A stretch of 16,007 bases of DNA from Camelimonas abortus (GCF_042647165.1 NZ_JBHRUV010000055.1), one strand, 5' to 3'; shown: positions 1-6,862, counted from the stretch's first letter. Translations and numbers: made by a program. The notes: generated by a model not told the origin, from the sequence alone.

Positions 1-234
1 CGCGCCGCGACGCCGCGCGCCCGACGCTGCGAACCTCGGCCGGAAAGGCCGGAGACAGTCACCGTCCCTAAATGCCATGGCGACGCCGGCGCAGCAAGGC
101 CGCCGGCGCGCGGCGGGCGCGTCAGCCACAGCCCGCCGTGCGACGCACGACCTGGACCCTGCATGAACCCCGCATGAAGCCGGCCCTGGCCCGGGCCCGA
201 ACCGGCTCCGGCGCGCCCGCGCGCGGGCCGCCGC
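1..234. other. No recognisable gene; window edge and 3' flank of the MFS gene
   Basis: All three plus frames are open for part of this stretch, but none shows a start with a ribosome binding site or a recognisable protein. A small hairpin (GGCC-GGAAA-GGCC) lies near 38-50. A perfect palindrome GCCCGCGCGCGGGC lies at 215-228, just past the stop codon of the minus-strand transporter. It has no T tract, so it is at best a weak terminator. The first bases could be the tail of a gene outside the window, but codon use does not single out a frame. Confidence 0.4.
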
Positions 235-1455
235 TCACGCGGCCGCCATCGCCGGCCGGTGCAGCCCCCGCTGGCGCAGCAGCAGGAACAGCACGACGCC
301 GCCGTTCATCAGGTTGAACATCAGCCCGTTGAGGAACGCGGCCTGGTAGGAGCCGGTGACGTCAAAGATCAGCCCCGACATCCAGCCGCCCAGCGCCATG
401 CCGATCACGGTGGCGAACACCAGCACGCCGACGCGGCCGCCTGCCTCGCCAGCCGGGAAATATTCGCGCACGATGATGGCGTAGCTGGGCACCAGACCGC
501 CCTGGAACAGGCCGAACAGCGCCGAGATCACGTAAAGCGACGGCAGGCTGTCGAACATCAGGTAGAGCGCAAGCGCCACGCCCTGGGCCACGGAGCTGAG
601 AAACAGCGCCCCCAGACCGCCGATGCGGTCGGCGATGAAGCCGCAGCCGATGCGGCTGATGATGCCGCAGGCAAGCATCAGCGACAGCATCTCCGCGCCG
701 CGCGCCGCGCCATAGCCCAAGTCGCCGCAATAGGAGACGATGTGCGCCTGCGGCATGGCCATGGCGACGCAGCAGGCCACCCCCGCCAGCGCCAGCAGCG
801 TCTGCAGCCGCGCCGGGCTGATGCGCAGCGCCCGGACCGGATCGGCGAACGCCTGCACGGCTCCCGCCGCCCCGGAGGGAACCGCCGGCGCGCGCCGGCG
901 CAGCAGCAGCGCCAGCGGAATCATCGTCGCCACGCAAAACAGCGCCACGCCCACATGCGTCGCGCGCCAGCCCCACAGCGCCACCGAGCGCTCGACCACC
1001 GGCGGCCAGAACGCGCCGGCGAGGTAATTGCCGGAGGCGCAGATCGCCACCGCAAGGCCGCGACGTTTCAGGAACCAGCAGGAGATGTCCGCCACCAGCG
1101 GCCCGAAACAGGCCGATGAACCGGCGCCGATGAAGAAAAACAGCAGCGCGAAGGCAGGAATGCCCGGCGCCGCGGCGCTGGCGGCGTAGCCGGCCGCCAT
1201 CAGCAGCGTTCCCAGCGCCATGGGCGCGGCCACGCCCGTGCGGTCGGCCAGCCGGCCGAAGGCCACGCCGCCGACGCCAAAGCCCAGCATCACCATGGTG
1301 AAGGGGAGCGAGGTGGCGGCGCGGTCCACGCCGAACTCCGCCTGCACCGCAGGCATCACCACCACCACCGACCACATGCCGACGCCGCCGATGGTGCTCA
1401 GCAGCACGGCCGCCACCAGGCGCCGCCACGCGACGCCGCCGTCAATCTCACCCAT
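235..1455 (-). CDS. MFS transporter, monocarboxylate/oxalate-formate antiporter-like
   Basis: Predicted inner-membrane carrier of 406 residues, the usual MFS length with about 12 membrane helices. The first helix is near residues 10-30 (LVAAVLLSTIGGVGMW). The MFS signature loop GRLADRTG follows helix 2, and the related GCGFIADRIGG lies at the equivalent place in the second half, as expected for two six-helix repeats. A hydrophilic loop with RRRAPAVPSG separates the halves. Overall it resembles carriers of small organic acids (OFA / monocarboxylate type), but the substrate cannot be read from the sequence. The frame is open upstream to an ATG at 1539. The start at 1455 is preferred because AGGGGAGCAGGGCGA lies just before it and the extension has no transporter-like sequence. 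It is transcribed away from the small membrane protein gene at 1668, so the 212 bp between them should hold divergent promoters. Confidence 0.85.
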   Translation of the reverse strand: MGEIDGGVAWRRLVAAVLLSTIGGVGMWSVVVVMPAVQAEFGVDRAATSLPFTMVMLGFGVGGVAFGRLADRTGVAAPMALGTLLMAAGYAASAAAPGIPAFALLFFFIGAGSSACFGPLVADISCWFLKRRGLAVAICASGNYLAGAFWPPVVERSVALWGWRATHVGVALFCVATMIPLALLLRRRAPAVPSGAAGAVQAFADPVRALRISPARLQTLLALAGVACCVAMAMPQAHIVSYCGDLGYGAARGAEMLSLMLACGIISRIGCGFIADRIGGLGALFLSSVAQGVALALYLMFDSLPSLYVISALFGLFQGGLVPSYAIIVREYFPAGEAGGRVGVLVFATVIGMALGGWMSGLIFDVTGSYQAAFLNGLMFNLMNGGVVLFLLLRQRGLHRPAMAAA

Positions 1456-1667
1456 TCGCCCTGCTCCCCTGGCCGCCTGCGCGGCGGCGACGTTTCCTCC
1501 GGTTCTGTGAAAAAATATCCTGCGCCAGCCAGAAAGCACGCATGTTTTGTTTCACGCCGTCCGGCCGCGCGGGCCCTGCAGCCGCCCGCCCCGGCGGCGG
1601 TGATTGCGCAGGCGGGCGCAAGGGCGCATCTGACAGGGGCGCGAACCCGCGCGAACGGGGTGGCGAC

Positions 1668-1916
1668 ATGCTGCGACTGTGGGGAATCTGGGTGATCGCC
1701 AGCGTCATCGCCGGCCTTGTTCTGGGCTGGCACGGGCGCGCCGGCGCGGCGACCGCCGCGGGCCTCGCCTGCGGCGCCTGCGCCTTCGGGCTCAATGTCG
1801 GCATGGGCGACGCCGCTGGCTCCGCCCTGTGGTCGATGGCGGCTGGGGGAAGCGGCTTCATCGCCGGCGGCCTCGCCGGCCAGGGCCTCGCCGCCCTGTG
1901 GCGCCGGCGGCGCTGA
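1668..1916 (+). CDS. Small membrane protein, unknown function
   Basis: An 82-residue protein that is almost entirely hydrophobic. It begins MLRLWGIWVIASVIAGLVLG (first membrane helix), followed by an Ala/Gly-rich stretch with two more likely helices (about residues 28-45 and 55-75), and ends with the basic tail WRRRR, which should stay in the cytoplasm. A GGGGTGG sequence lies about 5 nt before the ATG and serves as a plausible ribosome binding site. I do not recognise a family. Longer upstream starts (1542) would add an Arg/Gly-rich non-membrane segment and have no better site. A short GC hairpin follows directly after the stop codon, so it may be its own transcript, divergent from the MFS gene. 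Confidence 0.6.
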   Translation: MLRLWGIWVIASVIAGLVLGWHGRAGAATAAGLACGACAFGLNVGMGDAAGSALWSMAAGGSGFIAGGLAGQGLAALWRRRR

Positions 1917-1917
1917 C

Positions 1918-1935
1918 GGCGCCCCGAGGGGCGCC
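1918..1935 (+). terminator. Short GC hairpin after the small membrane protein gene
   Basis: GGCGCCC and GGGCGCC form a 7-bp stem with a CGAG loop, starting 2 nt after the stop codon. Only TT follows, so this is a weak intrinsic terminator candidate. Confidence 0.35.
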
Positions 1936-1962
1936 TTGACCCGGATCGCCGCCGGGGCCGAT

Positions 1963-2014
1963 CATGCCCTCCTGACAGCGGGAAAACCCGCGCACGCACG
2001 GGGAGGAGGGCATG
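1963..2014 (+). promoter_or_regulatory. Inverted repeat that would sequester the SDR ribosome binding site and start codon
   Basis: CATGCCCTCCT at 1963-1973 is the exact reverse complement of AGGAGGGCATG at 2004-2014. The right arm contains the AGGAGG Shine-Dalgarno core and the whole AUG of the SDR gene. The left arm is therefore an anti-Shine-Dalgarno plus anti-start sequence. Between the arms sits a second perfect hairpin, GCGGG-AAAA-CCCGC (1978-1991). In an mRNA that includes 1963, translation start would be masked unless the stem is opened by heat, a ligand, a protein or an RNA. On DNA it could instead be an operator with 30-bp spaced arms, for example for the HTH protein encoded just downstream. 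The structure is seen directly; the function is inferred. Confidence 0.6.
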
Positions 2015-2869
2015 CAGGACGGTCCCAGGGTCGTGGTGATAACCGGCGCGGGCTCCGGCATCGGCGCCGCGACGGCGGCGCGCTTTCTGGCGGCTGGCGA
2101 CCGGGCGGCGCTGGTTGACCGCGACGCGCAGGCGCTGGCGCGCCAGCTGGCGGCGCTGCCGCCTTCCCATGCGGCGCGCGCCCTCGCCCTCACCGCCGAC
2201 GTGGCGTCGCCGCAGGAGGTGGACGCGGCCGTCGCCGAGGCGGCCGCCTGGGGCGGCGGCGTCGACGTGCTGGTCAACAACGCCGGCATCGGCGGTTTCG
2301 GCCATGTGGACCGGCTGCGTGACGAAAAATGGCGGCAGGTGTTCGCGGTGAACGTGGACGGCGTGTTTTACGCCAGCCGCGCGGCGTTGCCGCACCTCAT
2401 CCGCCGGCGCGGCAATATCGTGAACGTGGCCTCCATTTCCGGGCTTGGCGGCGATCACGGCTTCGCCGCCTACAACGCCTCCAAGGCGGCGGTGATCAAT
2501 CTCACCCGCGCCATGGCGCTGGATCATGGCGGGGAGGGGGTGCGGGTCAACGCCGTCTGCCCCGGGCTGGTGGAGACGGCGCTTTCGGCGCAGCTGCGCG
2601 AGACGCCGGAAATCGCGCGGCGCTACGGGGAGGCCATCGCCCTCGGGCGGCCGGCGCAGCCGCACGAAATCGCCGAAGTGATTTTCTTCCTGGCATCGCC
2701 GGCGGCATCCTACGTGACGGGCGCGGCCATCGTCGTCGACGGCGGGCTGACGGCGGCGACCGGGCAGCCCAATTTCACCCGCTTCCTCACCGGCGAGACG
2801 CGCACGGGCGCGCCGCCACAGGCGCCCCGCAGCGCGGCCTCCCATGCAGGCGAAGGAGCGACGACATGA
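2012..2869 (+). CDS. SDR family NAD(P)-dependent oxidoreductase
   Basis: A classical short-chain dehydrogenase/reductase of 285 residues, a cytoplasmic enzyme that oxidises an alcohol or reduces a carbonyl with a nicotinamide cofactor. The Rossmann glycine motif TGAGSGIG is at residues 11-18. Asp37 at the end of the second strand favours NAD(H) over NADP(H). Asp63 follows the third strand and NNAG is at 89-92. The catalytic set is Asn114, Ser141, Tyr154 and Lys158 (YNASK). The C-terminal VTGAAIVVDGG is typical of the family. About 35 extra residues follow this motif, Ser/Ala/Gly-rich and probably flexible. The ATG at 2012 is set by the strong GGGAGGAGGG just upstream. The stop codon overlaps the start of the next gene (ATGA), so the two are translationally coupled. 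The substrate cannot be told. The ribosome binding site lies in a strong inverted repeat. Confidence 0.92.
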   Translation: MQDGPRVVVITGAGSGIGAATAARFLAAGDRAALVDRDAQALARQLAALPPSHAARALALTADVASPQEVDAAVAEAAAWGGGVDVLVNNAGIGGFGHVDRLRDEKWRQVFAVNVDGVFYASRAALPHLIRRRGNIVNVASISGLGGDHGFAAYNASKAAVINLTRAMALDHGGEGVRVNAVCPGLVETALSAQLRETPEIARRYGEAIALGRPAQPHEIAEVIFFLASPAASYVTGAAIVVDGGLTAATGQPNFTRFLTGETRTGAPPQAPRSAASHAGEGATT

Positions 2870-3189
2870 CCCAGCCCATCACCGGAGCCCAGTGCGCGGC
2901 CGCGCGGGCCCTCACCGGCGTTTCCGTCGCGACGCTGGCGCAGCGCAGCGGCGTGAACGCGGCGCTCATCGAAACGTTCGAAGCAGGCGCCGACCTGCCG
3001 GACGCGCGGCAGGCGCAGGCCATCCGCGCCGCGCTGGAGTCATTCGGCGCGGTGTTCATCGCAGAGGACCGCAAGGGCGGCGACATGGGCGCAGGCGTGC
3101 GCCTGCGCTTCACCGCCGCCACCGCGCGCCACGTCAACGCTTGGGAGAACGAAGGCGGCGCCGCCGGCGACGACGACGTGCCGGCGTGA
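2866..3189 (+). CDS. Small XRE-like helix-turn-helix protein
   Basis: A 107-residue protein with one helix-turn-helix of the Cro/C1 (XRE) kind at about residues 20-41 (VATLAQRSGVNAALIETFEA). It is preceded by the helix GAQCAAARALTG and followed by AQAIRAALESFGAVFI, a pattern common in small alphaproteobacterial XRE-like regulators. The remainder (GVRLRF and an acidic tail ending GDDDVPA) has no recognised domain. The start overlaps the SDR stop by 4 nt as ATGA, and GAAGGAG sits 6-12 nt upstream, so coupled translation is likely. A natural guess is that it regulates the SDR transcript, perhaps through the inverted repeat at 1963-2014, but nothing in the sequence proves this. Confidence 0.8.
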   Translation: MTQPITGAQCAAARALTGVSVATLAQRSGVNAALIETFEAGADLPDARQAQAIRAALESFGAVFIAEDRKGGDMGAGVRLRFTAATARHVNAWENEGGAAGDDDVPA

Positions 3190-3190
3190 G

Positions 3191-3219
3191 GCGAAAGGGG
3201 GCGCGCCGCGCCCTTTCGC
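3191..3219 (+). terminator. Hairpin after the HTH gene
   Basis: GCGAAAGGG (3191-3199) pairs perfectly with CCCTTTCGC (3211-3219) around a GC-rich 11-nt centre, right after the stop codon. There is no T tract, so termination would need help. It separates the SDR-HTH pair from the SOS promoter that follows. Confidence 0.4.
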
Positions 3220-3302
3220 GGCGCCCGGACGACACGCGCGCCGGACGAAGACGCCGGCCGCCCCCGCTCCCCCTCCGGCGCGGCGGCGCGCGTCCGCGGG
3301 CG

Positions 3303-3335
3303 TTGACAGCGCCGCCAAACGAACAAATAGTGAAC
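3303..3335 (+). promoter_or_regulatory. SOS-regulated promoter with LexA box
   Basis: A perfect -35 hexamer TTGACA (3303-3308) is followed by a 17-nt spacer and AATAGT (3326-3331, 4 of 6 matches to TATAAT). Overlapping the -10 is GAAC-AAATAGT-GAAC (3321-3335), an exact match to GAAC-N7-GAAC, the direct-repeat LexA box known from Alphaproteobacteria. LexA bound here would block RNA polymerase, so the downstream gene should be induced by DNA damage. The predicted transcript would start near 3338, which argues against any start codon for the next gene before that point. Confidence 0.8.
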
Positions 3336-3419
3336 ATACATGCGCGCGTCCGGGCCCGGGCTGAGGCCCGGCGCATACGCAAACCGTTGCGCGGTCTGTC
3401 ATTAGCGGAGAATCGGCGG

Positions 3420-4136
3420 GTGGTTCCGACAGGCGAGGCCTCCAGCGCGCAGGCGCGGATCCGCCCCCGGCTGTTCGGGGTGGCGGAGCTGGACAATGTG
3501 CTGGCCGACGGCGGCGTGGCGCCCGGCCAGACGCATGTGATCGAGCCCGCCGCGCGCGAGGGCGCCGCCGGCGCGGACGCCGCGGCGGTGCGGCGGGACG
3601 GGCTGGCGGCGGAGGCCTTCGCGCTGGGGTTCTGCCTGCGCTCGGGCCGGCCGGCCGCCTGGCTGGCGCGGCCGGCGGACCTGCTGGAGCCAAGCCTGTG
3701 GGACACGCAGGCGCCGGCCGTGGCTGCGGCGACGCTGGTGCGGCGCATCGAAACGGCGTGGACGGGGCGCGCGCCTGTGGCCCCGCAGGCGCTCGCCGGA
3801 GCCGGCTGCCTTGTGGCGGTGCTCGACATGCGCCGGGCGGCGCGGCTGGAGCCGGCGCTGCGGCTGGCGCGCGCCCTGGCCCGGCGCGGCATGACCGCGG
3901 CGCTGCTGGCGCTGGACGCGGAGGCCATGGCGGCGCGCCTGTGCCTCGCCGCCACGGTCTGGCGGGTGGGCGCGGCGGATGAGCCGGGGGAGACCTGGCT
4001 GGTGGAGCTGGCGCGGGAAGACCGGGTGCGACGGGTGTGCGTCCGCGCCTGCGACGCCTCCGGCCGTCTGGCTCCTGCGCCGCGACTGCAGGCGCCGGTG
4101 GCGAAGGAGCTGACCCGCCGTCTGGCGCGCCGTTGA
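3420..4136 (+). CDS. ImuA-like (RecA-like) SOS mutagenesis protein, orphan
   Basis: A 238-residue protein from the GTG at 3420. After a short N-terminal segment it has LFGVAELDNVLADGGVAPGQ, like the 'FGxxxLDxxLxGGGLxxG' start of the ImuA/SulA-like RecA-fold family. Later come VAVLDMRRAARLEPALRLAR and an ATVWRV...WLVELARED stretch resembling the ImuA C-terminal strand pair. No intact Walker A loop is visible, which fits ImuA being a degenerate RecA relative. The SOS promoter 85 bp upstream supports a DNA-damage role. The GTG at 3420 has GCGGAG 9 nt before it. The in-frame GTG at 3330 lies inside the LexA box and upstream of the predicted transcript start. ImuA normally works with ImuB and DnaE2 in translesion synthesis, but neither follows here. 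The family call rests on weak motifs plus regulation; a different SOS protein is possible. Confidence 0.6.
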   Translation: MVPTGEASSAQARIRPRLFGVAELDNVLADGGVAPGQTHVIEPAAREGAAGADAAAVRRDGLAAEAFALGFCLRSGRPAAWLARPADLLEPSLWDTQAPAVAAATLVRRIETAWTGRAPVAPQALAGAGCLVAVLDMRRAARLEPALRLARALARRGMTAALLALDAEAMAARLCLAATVWRVGAADEPGETWLVELAREDRVRRVCVRACDASGRLAPAPRLQAPVAKELTRRLARR

Positions 4137-4809
4137 AGCCGGGCTCCCGCCGGGGCCGGCCAGCCGGCGCACGGGCGGCCGCAAGCCGGGCCTCCGGCGC
4201 CGCGCGTCCGGAGGCGGGAGCGGAGCAGGCGACGCTGCGGCCGGACGCCCGGGGCCCGGCGCGGGGCGGGGGCGATGTCGGCGGCGGCGTCCCGTGGAAC
4301 GCCGCGGCCGCCATGCGCCCGGCGGACGCCCAACCGCATCGGGACGCGACGCGCGGGCGCAGGGCGCCAGAAGCGGACGCGCAGGCGGCGGCCGGGCGCC
4401 CTGGGCCTGAGCCCCTGGACGGCGAACGCTGACAGGCGCCCCGGCGGAACAGCCGCGGAGAACCGGCGCCGGGGCGTCGACGCGGCGACGGAGCGGCGGA
4501 GCGGCGGAGGCGCGGACTGACGCCGGCGCCGCCAGGACCGGGGCGTCGACGGACTGGGGCGTCGACGGACCGGAAGCGGTCCGGCGGGCGACCGCCGCCT
4601 GACGCGCGCCGGTTCGCCTGCAACGGCAGGGCTGGCGCAGGGCCGCCGGGCGGCCCATATTGTGACGTGCGGCGTGCAGGCGCGCGGCTTTCCCCCGGGC
4701 GACGCCCGGCGAACCGGGGGCTGGCGTTTCCTGGCGCGCGGCGGGACGCCCCCAGACGCGCCGCGCCGTCACGACGGGCGGCGGCAGGGCGCCGTGAAGG
4801 GAGGACGTC
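4137..4809 (+). other. Gene-free GC-rich stretch between the ImuA-like gene and msrA
   Basis: I see no convincing gene on either strand: the open frames are Arg/Ala/Pro-rich shadows without ribosome binding sites. It contains a cluster of short direct repeats (4471-4570). It also has overlapping hairpins at 4692-4720 (CCCCCGG...CCGGGGG with a nested GGGC-GAC-GCCC), which may act as a weak terminator for the ImuA-like gene. The MsrA promoter presumably lies near its 3' end but is not clear. Confidence 0.5.
4471..4570. repeat. Short direct repeats: GGGGCGTCGACG x3 and GAGCGGCG x2
   Basis: GGGGCGTCGACG occurs at 4471-4482, 4540-4551 and 4556-4567. The last two copies extend to GGGGCGTCGACGGAC and are tandem with a 16-bp period. 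Each copy contains the palindrome CGTCGACG. Between them is a GAGCGGCG tandem (4491-4506). The stretch is noncoding as far as I can see, and its function is unknown. Confidence 0.6.
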
Positions 4810-5451
4810 ATGTTCCTGATGCGCAAGAAGCTGGAGCTGCCGACGCCGGAGGAGGCGCTGCCGGGGCGCGCGGAGCCCATCCCCACCGCCAGCCGGCACT
4901 TCGTCACCGGCGCGCCGCTGCATGGCCCCTGGCCCGGCCTGGCCGCCATCCAGCTCGGCATGGGGTGTTTCTGGGGCGCGGAGCGGCTGATGTGGAATCT
5001 GCCGGGCGTGGCGGTGACCGCCGTGGGCTACGCCGGCGGTCTCACGCCCAATCCTACTTATGAAGAAGTTTGTTCCGGCCTCACCGGCCACGCGGAGGTG
5101 GTGCTGGTGGTCCATGACCCTGCGCGCCTGCCGCTGGAGGAGCTGCTGGCCGTGTTCTTCGAGAACCACGACCCGACCCAGGGCATGCGCCAGGGCAATG
5201 ACGTCGGCACGCAGTACCGCTCGGTGATTTACGCTCCGGAAGAGCAGCTCGCCACGGCGCGCAAGATGCGCGACGCTTACCAGCAGCAGCTGCGCGCCGC
5301 CGGTTACGGCGCCATCACCACGGAAATCGCGCCGGCGCCGCCGTTCTATTACGCCGAGGAATACCACCAGCAGTATCTGGCCAAAAATCCCGGCGGCTAC
5401 TGCGGCCTCGGCGGCGTCGGCGTCGCCTGCCAGCGCGGCCTGAACGTCTGA
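4810..5451 (+). CDS. msrA: Peptide-methionine (S)-S-oxide reductase MsrA
   Basis: Reduces the S epimer of methionine sulfoxide in proteins, using thioredoxin as reductant, to repair oxidative damage. The protein has 213 residues, matching the long E. coli-type form with an N-terminal extension of about 45 residues. The catalytic motif GCFWGAERL carries the nucleophilic Cys53. The acidic catalytic residue is Glu96 in GHAEVV. HDPTQ (120-124) and GTQYRSVIY (133-141) are family signatures. The resolving cysteines are Cys198 (GGYCGLGG) and Cys207, the two-resolving-Cys arrangement of E. coli MsrA. The ATG at 4810 is preceded by AAGGGAGG with 5 nt spacing. There is no signal peptide, so the enzyme is cytoplasmic. 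It stands alone on its strand, 673 bp after the ImuA-like gene; any functional link with that gene would be only through stress. Confidence 0.97.
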   Translation: MFLMRKKLELPTPEEALPGRAEPIPTASRHFVTGAPLHGPWPGLAAIQLGMGCFWGAERLMWNLPGVAVTAVGYAGGLTPNPTYEEVCSGLTGHAEVVLVVHDPARLPLEELLAVFFENHDPTQGMRQGNDVGTQYRSVIYAPEEQLATARKMRDAYQQQLRAAGYGAITTEIAPAPPFYYAEEYHQQYLAKNPGGYCGLGGVGVACQRGLNV

Positions 5452-5734
5452 CCCCCCTGCAGCGGCGCTTGGCCGCGGTCACGGCCGCTGGCCATCCCCT
5501 CTCCCGCCCGGCCGCGCCTGTTCCCGCCCTCTTTCGGCCGCTGCCCGCGCGGGCGCGGAAAGATCCGCCGCGATCACGGCTGTCACGCCATCCGCCTCAT
5601 AAACCCGCCTGGCGGCTGACGCTCCGGGCCCGGCGCCCAGATTCACCAGATACCTTGATGGATAATAGATATACTTTCCTTGTTTATTTAAACACCCCTC
5701 CCAAATTTCAGATTGCTTCAAGTAAAAGTCAAGA

Positions 5735-5750
5735 ATGTTCTCCAGAACAT
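5735..5750. promoter_or_regulatory. 16-bp perfect palindrome, candidate operator
   Basis: ATGTTCT-CC-AGAACAT has 7-bp arms and a 2-bp centre. It lies about 120 bp upstream of the outer-membrane protein start, inside the AT-rich island. It is too short for an RNA terminator and typical in size for a dimeric repressor or activator site. I cannot name the regulator. Confidence 0.45.
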
Positions 5751-5802
5751 CGCGGAGTGACCGTGCGCCCAATACGCCGGAAGCGTCCAGACAATACTGA
5801 CG

Positions 5803-5825
5803 CATGACTGGCCGCGCCAGTCATG
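5803..5825 (+). promoter_or_regulatory. Perfect 10-bp stem hairpin in the omp leader
   Basis: CATGACTGGC and GCCAGTCATG form a perfect stem closed by CGC, 45 nt before the ATG at 5871. No T run follows, so it is not a standard terminator. In the mRNA it would be a stable 5' leader stem, perhaps protecting the transcript from decay as known for abundant outer-membrane protein mRNAs. It could also be a DNA operator. Confidence 0.5.
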
Positions 5826-5870
5826 GAAGCTGCAGCGCACGTACTACTCCAGAAACAGAGGGGACAATTC

Positions 5871-6710
5871 ATGAACAACAGACTCGTCTGCGCCGCATCC
5901 ATTCTCGCGATGTCGGCGTCCGCCGCGTTCGCCGCCGATTTGCCAGCGTCGTATCATTCGCCGGCGCCGGTCGCGCCGGCCGCCGCGCCCCGGGGCCCGA
6001 ACTGGACTGGTTTCCATATCGGCGTAACCGCCGGAGCCGCCACCCTGTACGGAGATCCGCGTGGCAGCATCCCGGACGCCAGGTATTTTCGCAGGGGCGG
6101 TGAGACCATCCCGCTCAGCCCAATCGGCAACAAAACCGCGGTCTTCACCACCGGGATCAACGCTGGTTACTCGTTGCAGGCGGGCCCGCTGGTGCTGGGC
6201 GTCACCGGCGAATACAACCTGCTCCTGAGCGGGCAGCACACCACCCTGAGCGGCGCCTTCACCCCTGGTGACCAGCCGGACTTAGATACCAGGCAGACCT
6301 ACATCGCAAGCGGCAGGGCCGATACACGCCTGGCGGCGTTTGGCGCCGTGCGCGGACGCGTCGGCGTTCTCGCCTCGCCCGACCTGCTCCTGTACGCGAC
6401 CGGCGGCGCCGCCTACGGCAAGCTCAGACAGTCCTTGAGCCGGTCCGGCAAACTGACCGTTCCTCGCGCGACCTGGAGGACGGATACGTTTGACTCCGCA
6501 AGCGTACAACGCAACGCGTGGGGATGGACTGCGGGCGCTGGCGTGGAATACGCCGTCAGCCGCAACTGGTCGGTGAACGCGGAGTATCTTTATCTCAGCT
6601 TCCGTCCAACCATCATGCAGCTGACCGCAGACGACGGGGTCACCGTAGCGCGCGTCAGGCAGCCGGGCGCCTTCCATATCGTCCGCGCCGGGCTGAATTA
6701 CCGGTTCTGA
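5871..6710 (+). CDS. Outer-membrane beta-barrel protein, Omp25/31-like
   Basis: A 279-residue outer-membrane protein of the small beta-barrel type common in Hyphomicrobiales (Brucella Omp25/Omp31 and relatives). A signal peptide spans residues 1-21 with likely cleavage AFA|ADLP; the mature ADLP start and the following Pro/Ala-rich segment (PAPVAPAAAP) are typical. The motif NWTGFHIGVTAG begins the barrel. Alternating strands follow, such as LVLGVTGEYNLL, DLLLYATGGAAYG, WGWTAGAGVEYAV and WSVNAEYLYLSF. The chain ends HIVRAGLNYRF, with the terminal Phe recognised by the BAM complex. An in-frame ATG at 5823 exists, but 5871 is chosen because AGAGGGG lies 7-13 nt upstream and the signal peptide starts there. 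Its GC content is clearly lower than its neighbours. A strong intrinsic terminator follows. Exact function (structural or porin) cannot be told. Confidence 0.88.
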   Translation: MNNRLVCAASILAMSASAAFAADLPASYHSPAPVAPAAAPRGPNWTGFHIGVTAGAATLYGDPRGSIPDARYFRRGGETIPLSPIGNKTAVFTTGINAGYSLQAGPLVLGVTGEYNLLLSGQHTTLSGAFTPGDQPDLDTRQTYIASGRADTRLAAFGAVRGRVGVLASPDLLLYATGGAAYGKLRQSLSRSGKLTVPRATWRTDTFDSASVQRNAWGWTAGAGVEYAVSRNWSVNAEYLYLSFRPTIMQLTADDGVTVARVRQPGAFHIVRAGLNYRF

Positions 6711-6740
6711 TCTGGCGTGATCCTTCCGCAACTGCGATTT

Positions 6741-6764
6741 GCCCGGCCTTTGCGCCGGGCTTTT
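6741..6764 (+). terminator. Intrinsic terminator of the outer-membrane protein gene
   Basis: GCCCGGC (6741-6747), loop CTTTGC, GCCGGGC (6754-6760), then TTTT. The 7-bp GC stem plus U tract is a standard Rho-independent terminator, 30 nt after the stop. On the other strand no T tract follows, so it serves the plus-strand gene only. Confidence 0.85.
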
Positions 6765-6862
6765 CGCATCGGGGGGAGCCGCGGTCATCCCGCCCCCCGG
6801 GACCACCCTTCCGGAACGCCGGGCGCCGGTAACCGGCCGCCGCCGGCGCCGGCTTCAGCGCG

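Larger units (their letters stand above)
5452..5870 (+). promoter_or_regulatory. AT-rich upstream region of the outer-membrane protein gene
   Basis: After a GC-rich part, 5640-5760 is strikingly AT-rich compared with everything around it. It holds GTTTATTTAAAC (a 5-bp arm palindrome near 5683) and the perfect 16-bp palindrome ATGTTCT-CC-AGAACAT at 5735-5750. A perfect hairpin follows at 5803-5825. This looks like the control region of the gene at 5871. No -35/-10 pair with proper spacing stands out. A weak choice is TTGCTT followed 17 nt later by TGTTCT, which would put the -10 inside the 16-bp palindrome. An open frame of 108 codons on the minus strand (5805-5479) crosses it but has no ribosome binding site. 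Confidence 0.5.

Noticed and set aside
259..1119. 286-codon plus-strand frame rich in His, Gln and Ala opposite the MFS gene
   Set aside because: Its composition is the expected antisense of membrane-helix codons and there is no start signal.
1643..1656. GAAC...GAAC pair upstream of the small membrane protein gene as a second SOS box
   Set aside because: The spacing is 6 nt, not the required 7, and the flanks are purely GC-rich.
3340..3405. ATG at 3340 just after the LexA box as the start of the ImuA-like gene
   Set aside because: It is out of frame with the gene and stops after 21 codons.
2844..3419. Upstream extension of the ImuA-like frame to ATG 2844 (430 codons)
   Set aside because: It overlaps the SDR end and the whole HTH gene in another frame, is Arg-rich, and lies upstream of the predicted SOS promoter.
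3040..5367. Very long minus-strand open frame opposite the HTH, ImuA-like and MsrA genes
   Set aside because: It is an antisense shadow of high-GC genes: Arg/Ala/Pro-rich, with no ribosome binding site or domain.
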